From assembly GCA_030834365.1 (NCBI GenBank), contig JAURFJ010000044.1, positions 1 to 9,991 of the forward strand: DNA of 9,991 nt, in the 5' to 3' direction. A program made the position numbers and the translations under genes. Below the pieces are notes generated by a model. It made no database searches, had not been told where the DNA came from, and saw only the letters and a list, made by a program, of their open reading frames with translations. Each line of letters begins with the position of its first letter. The stretch's first letter is position 1. The stretch comes from Flavobacteriaceae bacterium. Its GTDB lineage: Bacteria; Bacteroidota; Bacteroidia; Flavobacteriales; Flavobacteriaceae. Shown piece by piece: positions 6,753-9,991 of this stretch.

Positions 6753-7343
6753 ATGATTACGCAGCTTTCAGGAAAATTAGTAGAGAAAAGCCCTACCCAT
6801 GTGGTGATAGACTGCGGCGGAGTTGGATACCACCTTGATATTTCCCTACATACCTACCAGCAGCTATCGGACCAGGAGCACCAGCGCCTGTTCACCCATC
6901 TTCAGATCAAAGAAGACGCCCATAGTTTATTTGGATTCAGTACCACGTTTGAGCGAGCCGTATTTAGATTGTTACTCTCAGTAAGCGGAATAGGAGCGAA
7001 TACTGCACGCACTATGCTCTCGTCCCTAGCGCCTGAGGAGATCCTAGAGGCTATTGTCAACGAACAAGCCCAAAAGATTCAGGCCGTCAAGGGAATTGGA
7101 CAAAAGACTGCCCAGCGTGTGATTATTGATTTGAGAGACAAAGCTGTAGTGATGATGCACGATCAGCCTGACATGCCTATACAAAGCCGCGCAAGTCTCG
7201 CTCAGGTTGACGAAGCTTTGGCAGCCTTAGAGGTGTTGGGTTTTTCTAGGAAGGTGATTCAGAAAGTTGTTGAGCGCCTCGCCAAGGAACAACCCGATAG
7301 TACGGTGGAGGAGTTGATTAAAAACACGTTAAACGCACTTTGA
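6753..7343 (+). CDS. ruvA: Holliday junction DNA-binding protein RuvA
   Basis: RuvA binds four-way DNA junctions as a tetramer and recruits RuvB rings for branch migration. The 196 residues match the family (about 200). Domain I (1-65) is an OB fold with VIDCGGVGYHL and the acidic pin Glu54-Asp55 in KEDAHSLFGF, which keeps strands apart at the crossover. Domain II (about 66-130) has two helix-hairpin-helix motifs, VSGIGANTA (77-85) and VKGIGQKTA (112-120). A variable linker (131-149) leads to RuvB-binding domain III (150-196, VDEALAALEVLGFS). It starts with ATG 9 bases after the maeB stop, and its stop codon overlaps the proposed TTG start of sprA. Transcription with maeB and sprA, and the arrangement itself, matches what I know from Flavobacterium genomes. 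Confidence 0.98.
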   Translation: MITQLSGKLVEKSPTHVVIDCGGVGYHLDISLHTYQQLSDQEHQRLFTHLQIKEDAHSLFGFSTTFERAVFRLLLSVSGIGANTARTMLSSLAPEEILEAIVNEQAQKIQAVKGIGQKTAQRVIIDLRDKAVVMMHDQPDMPIQSRASLAQVDEALAALEVLGFSRKVIQKVVERLAKEQPDSTVEELIKNTLNAL

Positions 7344-7417
7344 TTCTAGGCAGAGCGCATCAGATTGTTCTTATTCTCTGTATCTCCTTTCTGGTCTTGG
7401 TGCAGAAGGCTAATGCG
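7340..7417 (+). other. SprA signal peptide (Sec, type I)
   Basis: The first 26 residues have a short basic start (Arg5), a hydrophobic core IVLILCISFLVLV (9-21) and a small-residue end ANA (24-26) before Gln27. Cleavage after Ala26 by signal peptidase I is predicted. The cysteine at residue 14 is inside the core and not in a lipobox position, so this is not a lipoprotein. It supports the choice of the TTG start. Confidence 0.8.
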
Positions 7418-9991
7418 CAAAAGCTTCCCTCTATACTTCCGTTTCCTCTTGAAGATGTATACGATTACGATCCGTTGAATCAGCGATTTGTAAAACGCCA
7501 AACCCTAGCTGAACAAACTTCTGGTTATCCGCTTTACCTATCGCTTACAGAGTTCTATGAGGCCCTAAGAAGGCAGGCACTTAAAGCGAATTTTCAGCAA
7601 AAAACTGCAGCACTGTCACAGTCAAATGACACGATTAGGGGTGCGCGAAAAGACCTTTTGCCCACCTACTATGTCAATTCTGATTTTTTCGAGTCGGTCT
7701 TTGGGGGCAATACGGTAACAGTGGCTACCAGTGGAGGTTTCAACTTTGATACAGGGGCCTTGGTTCAGCGTACCGAGAACCCCGCTTTGGCTGTGCGCAA
7801 CCAGCGTTCGACCATTCTAGATATCGATCAGCAGTTTGATTTTAATCTCAACGCCCAGGTAGGTGAACGACTTAATATTAGCGCGGCTATAGATAGCCGA
7901 TCTACCTTCAACTTTGAGAATCTCTTCAAGCTAACCTATACGCCAAACGAAGACGACTGGCTTAGAAATCTAGAGTTTGGAAATGTGAATTTACCCCTGC
8001 GAAGCAGTTTGCTTTCTGGGGCTCAGAATGTGTTTGGTGTTCGAAGTGACTTTCAGTTTGGCAGAACGCGTGTTTCAGCTGTTTATGGCGAACAGCGCTC
8101 TCAGCGTTCGTCGGTTCGCAGTGAGAACGGAAGTGTTGTTAATCGGTTTGAACTCAGCGCCCTTGATTACGAAGAGAATACGCACTTTTTTTTGGCTCAT
8201 TTTTTTCGCGATACTTACGATCAGGCACTTGCCAACTATCCGTTCATCGCAAGCCCTGCTCAGATTACACGCATTGAAGTGTGGGTTACCAACAGGCAGC
8301 AGCAAACCGACAACGTGCGCAGTATCATTGCTTTTCAAGATTTAGCAGAATCTGATCCTGAGAATGTATCGTTTAATGCCCCGGAGACCTTTTATAGGGG
8401 TCTAAACGCGCTTCCTGATAATGCGGCAAACTTTCTAAACCCTGGGTTTATTGGTGGATCTGGGCTTTCAGCCGAGATTCGAGCTCCAAGGGCCAACCTG
8501 AGCACCATTAATGTTCTCGGCCAGTCACTGACCAATGGAATTCATTTCACCAACTTGAGCAATGCTCGTAAACTAGAAGAAGGGGTGAATTACACCTTTA
8601 ATCAGCAACTGGGTTATATCTCCTTGAATCAACCCTTGGCAACCGATGAGGTTTTGGCTGTGGCCTTTCAGTACACCTACAATGGTCAGGTCTACACCGT
8701 CGGTGAATTTTCAAACGACAACACATTAACTTCTGATCAAACCTTAGTGCTGAAGTTACTCAAGAGCACGATAACGCGCGTAGAAGATCCTTTATGGGAT
8801 TTGATGATGAAGAATATCTATGCGGTTGGGGCCTTCGGATTGCTCCCCGATGACTTTCAAATGCAGCTGTTTTACAATGATCCGAGCCCGAGAAACTTTT
8901 TAACCAAGGCTAGTGAAGACTTACCATGGCCCAGTAATTTTGAAAATCAGAGTCTGCTGCGCATTTTTAATTTTGACCGACTTGACGCCTATGAAAATTT
9001 AGCGGAAGAGGGCGACGGTTTTTTCGACTTCGTTGAGGGAGTCACCATTGACGCTGCTAATGGAAGGGTCATCTTTACCAAGGCCGAGCCTTTCGGGTCA
9101 TTTTTATTTGAGCAGCTTCAATCTAGCGGGTCTGAAGACTACCAAGACGTTAGTAGCTACAACGACAACCAGCGAAAGTTTGTTTATAGAAGTCTTTACG
9201 CCCAAACCAAGGCGGCGGCCCAACAAGACGCTAGTGCTAATCGCTTTGCGCTAAAGGGCTCATTTGCCGATAGTCAGTCGAATACCCAAAATAGAATTCC
9301 TTTAGGGGTGCTGTATGCTGTTCCTGGATCGGTGCAGGTCACTGCAGCAGGTCGACTGCTTACAGAGGGCATTGATTACCGTGTAGATTACACCACGTCA
9401 ACGGTTGAATTACTCGATCCGAGCTTGGCCTCTGGGGCCATTCCTATTCAGGTCACTGCTGAAGACGCGGGGCAACTAGGCCAACTAACGCGACGCTTTT
9501 TCGGACTAACGGTAGATCATTACTTTTCTGACGATCTGCAAGTCGGAGGTGCCCTACTCAACCTCAGAGAGCGTCCCTTAACGCAGAAAGCGGCATACGG
9601 AGTAGAGCCCATAAACAACACTATGCTCGGGGCTTCTTTGCGCTATCGAAAACGACTTCCTTTCTTAACTCGATTGATTAATCAGTGGCCTACTATCGAT
9701 ACCGAGGCGCCATCCGAATTAGTCATTGAAGCCGAGGTGGCTGCCTTGATACCGAGTGCGCCGTCTAACACCTCATTCAATCAAGAGATCACCAGCTATA
9801 TTGACGATTTTGAAGACACCCAGCAATTTATAGACCTCACTGAGCCTCGGGAATGGGTGCTTTCTAGTAATCCATTTGGAGAAACCGGACTTCAGGCTAT
9901 GCGAAACAGAGCTCGCTTGGCCTGGTATACCATAGACCCCATTTTTTATGGGCGTTCTAGGCCCTCAGAAATTACTGAAGCCATGCTGAGC
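7340..9991 (+). CDS. sprA: type IX secretion outer-membrane translocon SprA, N-terminal part (3' end outside window)
   Basis: SprA (Sov in Porphyromonas) forms the very large 36-strand outer-membrane barrel through which type IX substrates, including gliding adhesins, leave the cell. The frame is open for 884 codons to the window edge, about a third of the usual 2,300-2,500 residues. Evidence for identity: a signal peptide; HFFLAHFFRDTYD (about 282-294); GDGFFDFVEGVTI (558-570) followed by an EPFG motif; and SYIDDFEDTQ with PREWVLSS, a SprA signature, near the right edge. The region is rich in aromatic, Asn/Gln and Asp residues in alternating beta-strand patterns. Start choice: an in-frame TAA at 7319-7321 leaves no ATG or GTG before the signal peptide, so TTG at 7340, overlapping the ruvA stop, is the only conventional start that keeps it. 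The downstream TTG and GTG codons lie inside its hydrophobic core. Expression probably depends on translational coupling to ruvA. Conserved linkage ruvA-sprA supports the call. Confidence 0.93.
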   Translation, partial: MILGRAHQIVLILCISFLVLVQKANAQKLPSILPFPLEDVYDYDPLNQRFVKRQTLAEQTSGYPLYLSLTEFYEALRRQALKANFQQKTAALSQSNDTIRGARKDLLPTYYVNSDFFESVFGGNTVTVATSGGFNFDTGALVQRTENPALAVRNQRSTILDIDQQFDFNLNAQVGERLNISAAIDSRSTFNFENLFKLTYTPNEDDWLRNLEFGNVNLPLRSSLLSGAQNVFGVRSDFQFGRTRVSAVYGEQRSQRSSVRSENGSVVNRFELSALDYEENTHFFLAHFFRDTYDQALANYPFIASPAQITRIEVWVTNRQQQTDNVRSIIAFQDLAESDPENVSFNAPETFYRGLNALPDNAANFLNPGFIGGSGLSAEIRAPRANLSTINVLGQSLTNGIHFTNLSNARKLEEGVNYTFNQQLGYISLNQPLATDEVLAVAFQYTYNGQVYTVGEFSNDNTLTSDQTLVLKLLKSTITRVEDPLWDLMMKNIYAVGAFGLLPDDFQMQLFYNDPSPRNFLTKASEDLPWPSNFENQSLLRIFNFDRLDAYENLAEEGDGFFDFVEGVTIDAANGRVIFTKAEPFGSFLFEQLQSSGSEDYQDVSSYNDNQRKFVYRSLYAQTKAAAQQDASANRFALKGSFADSQSNTQNRIPLGVLYAVPGSVQVTAAGRLLTEGIDYRVDYTTSTVELLDPSLASGAIPIQVTAEDAGQLGQLTRRFFGLTVDHYFSDDLQVGGALLNLRERPLTQKAAYGVEPINNTMLGASLRYRKRLPFLTRLINQWPTIDTEAPSELVIEAEVAALIPSAPSNTSFNQEITSYIDDFEDTQQFIDLTEPREWVLSSNPFGETGLQAMRNRARLAWYTIDPIFYGRSRPSEITEAMLS

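Noticed and set aside
7304..7313. GGTGGAGGAG as a Shine-Dalgarno sequence for sprA
   Set aside because: It ends 26 bases before the TTG, too far for ribosome placement, and encodes conserved RuvA residues. Bacteroidota seldom rely on Shine-Dalgarno pairing.
8028..8345. Open frames in another + frame and on the - strand within 8028-8345, and another + frame at 9033-9254
   Set aside because: All are inside the continuous sprA frame, which shows signal peptide, conserved motifs and 884 uninterrupted codons. The alternatives have no domain or leader.

Overview
The window is an ordinary chromosomal stretch from a member of the Bacteroidota, most likely order Flavobacteriales. Three things point there. 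The CuA motif of cytochrome oxidase subunit II has the form C-N-K-I-C-G. The last three genes run maeB, ruvA, sprA, and SprA is the outer-membrane translocon of the type IX secretion and gliding system, found only in this phylum. A TAnnTTTG promoter element lies in front of maeB, and start codons lack Shine-Dalgarno sequences. I see no mobile element, CRISPR array, tRNA, rRNA or clear sign of horizontal transfer. All genes are on the + strand and coding density is very high.

Region 1 (1-2396) is respiratory. It holds the C-terminal part of cytochrome c oxidase subunit II (coxB, cut by the left edge), then complete subunit I (coxA) 42 bases later, then a strong intrinsic terminator at 2365-2396. 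Together these subunits carry CuA, heme a and the heme a3/CuB centre. Every subunit I ligand is present, as are the D- and K-channel residues.

Region 2 (2397-4417) holds ruvB, the Holliday-junction branch-migration motor, and queG, epoxyqueuosine reductase. They are 17 bases apart and probably co-transcribed. A weak promoter-like element lies between the coxA terminator and ruvB.

Region 3 (4418-9991) begins with a good promoter -7 element (TATCTTTG, 4433-4440), followed by maeB (malic enzyme with a PTA-like domain), ruvA and sprA. maeB and ruvA are 9 bases apart. ruvA and sprA overlap by two bases, with a TTG start for sprA inside the end of ruvA. sprA runs off the right edge. It is open through 884 codons, roughly the first third of a protein that is usually about 2,400 residues.

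I did not find a previously undescribed system. The points most worth a second look are the overlapping TTG start of sprA, the Lys in place of Glu and the long insertion around the CuA site of CoxB, the lost catalytic Ser-Arg pair in the PTA domain of MaeB, and the placing of ruvA and ruvB in two neighbouring but separate transcription units.
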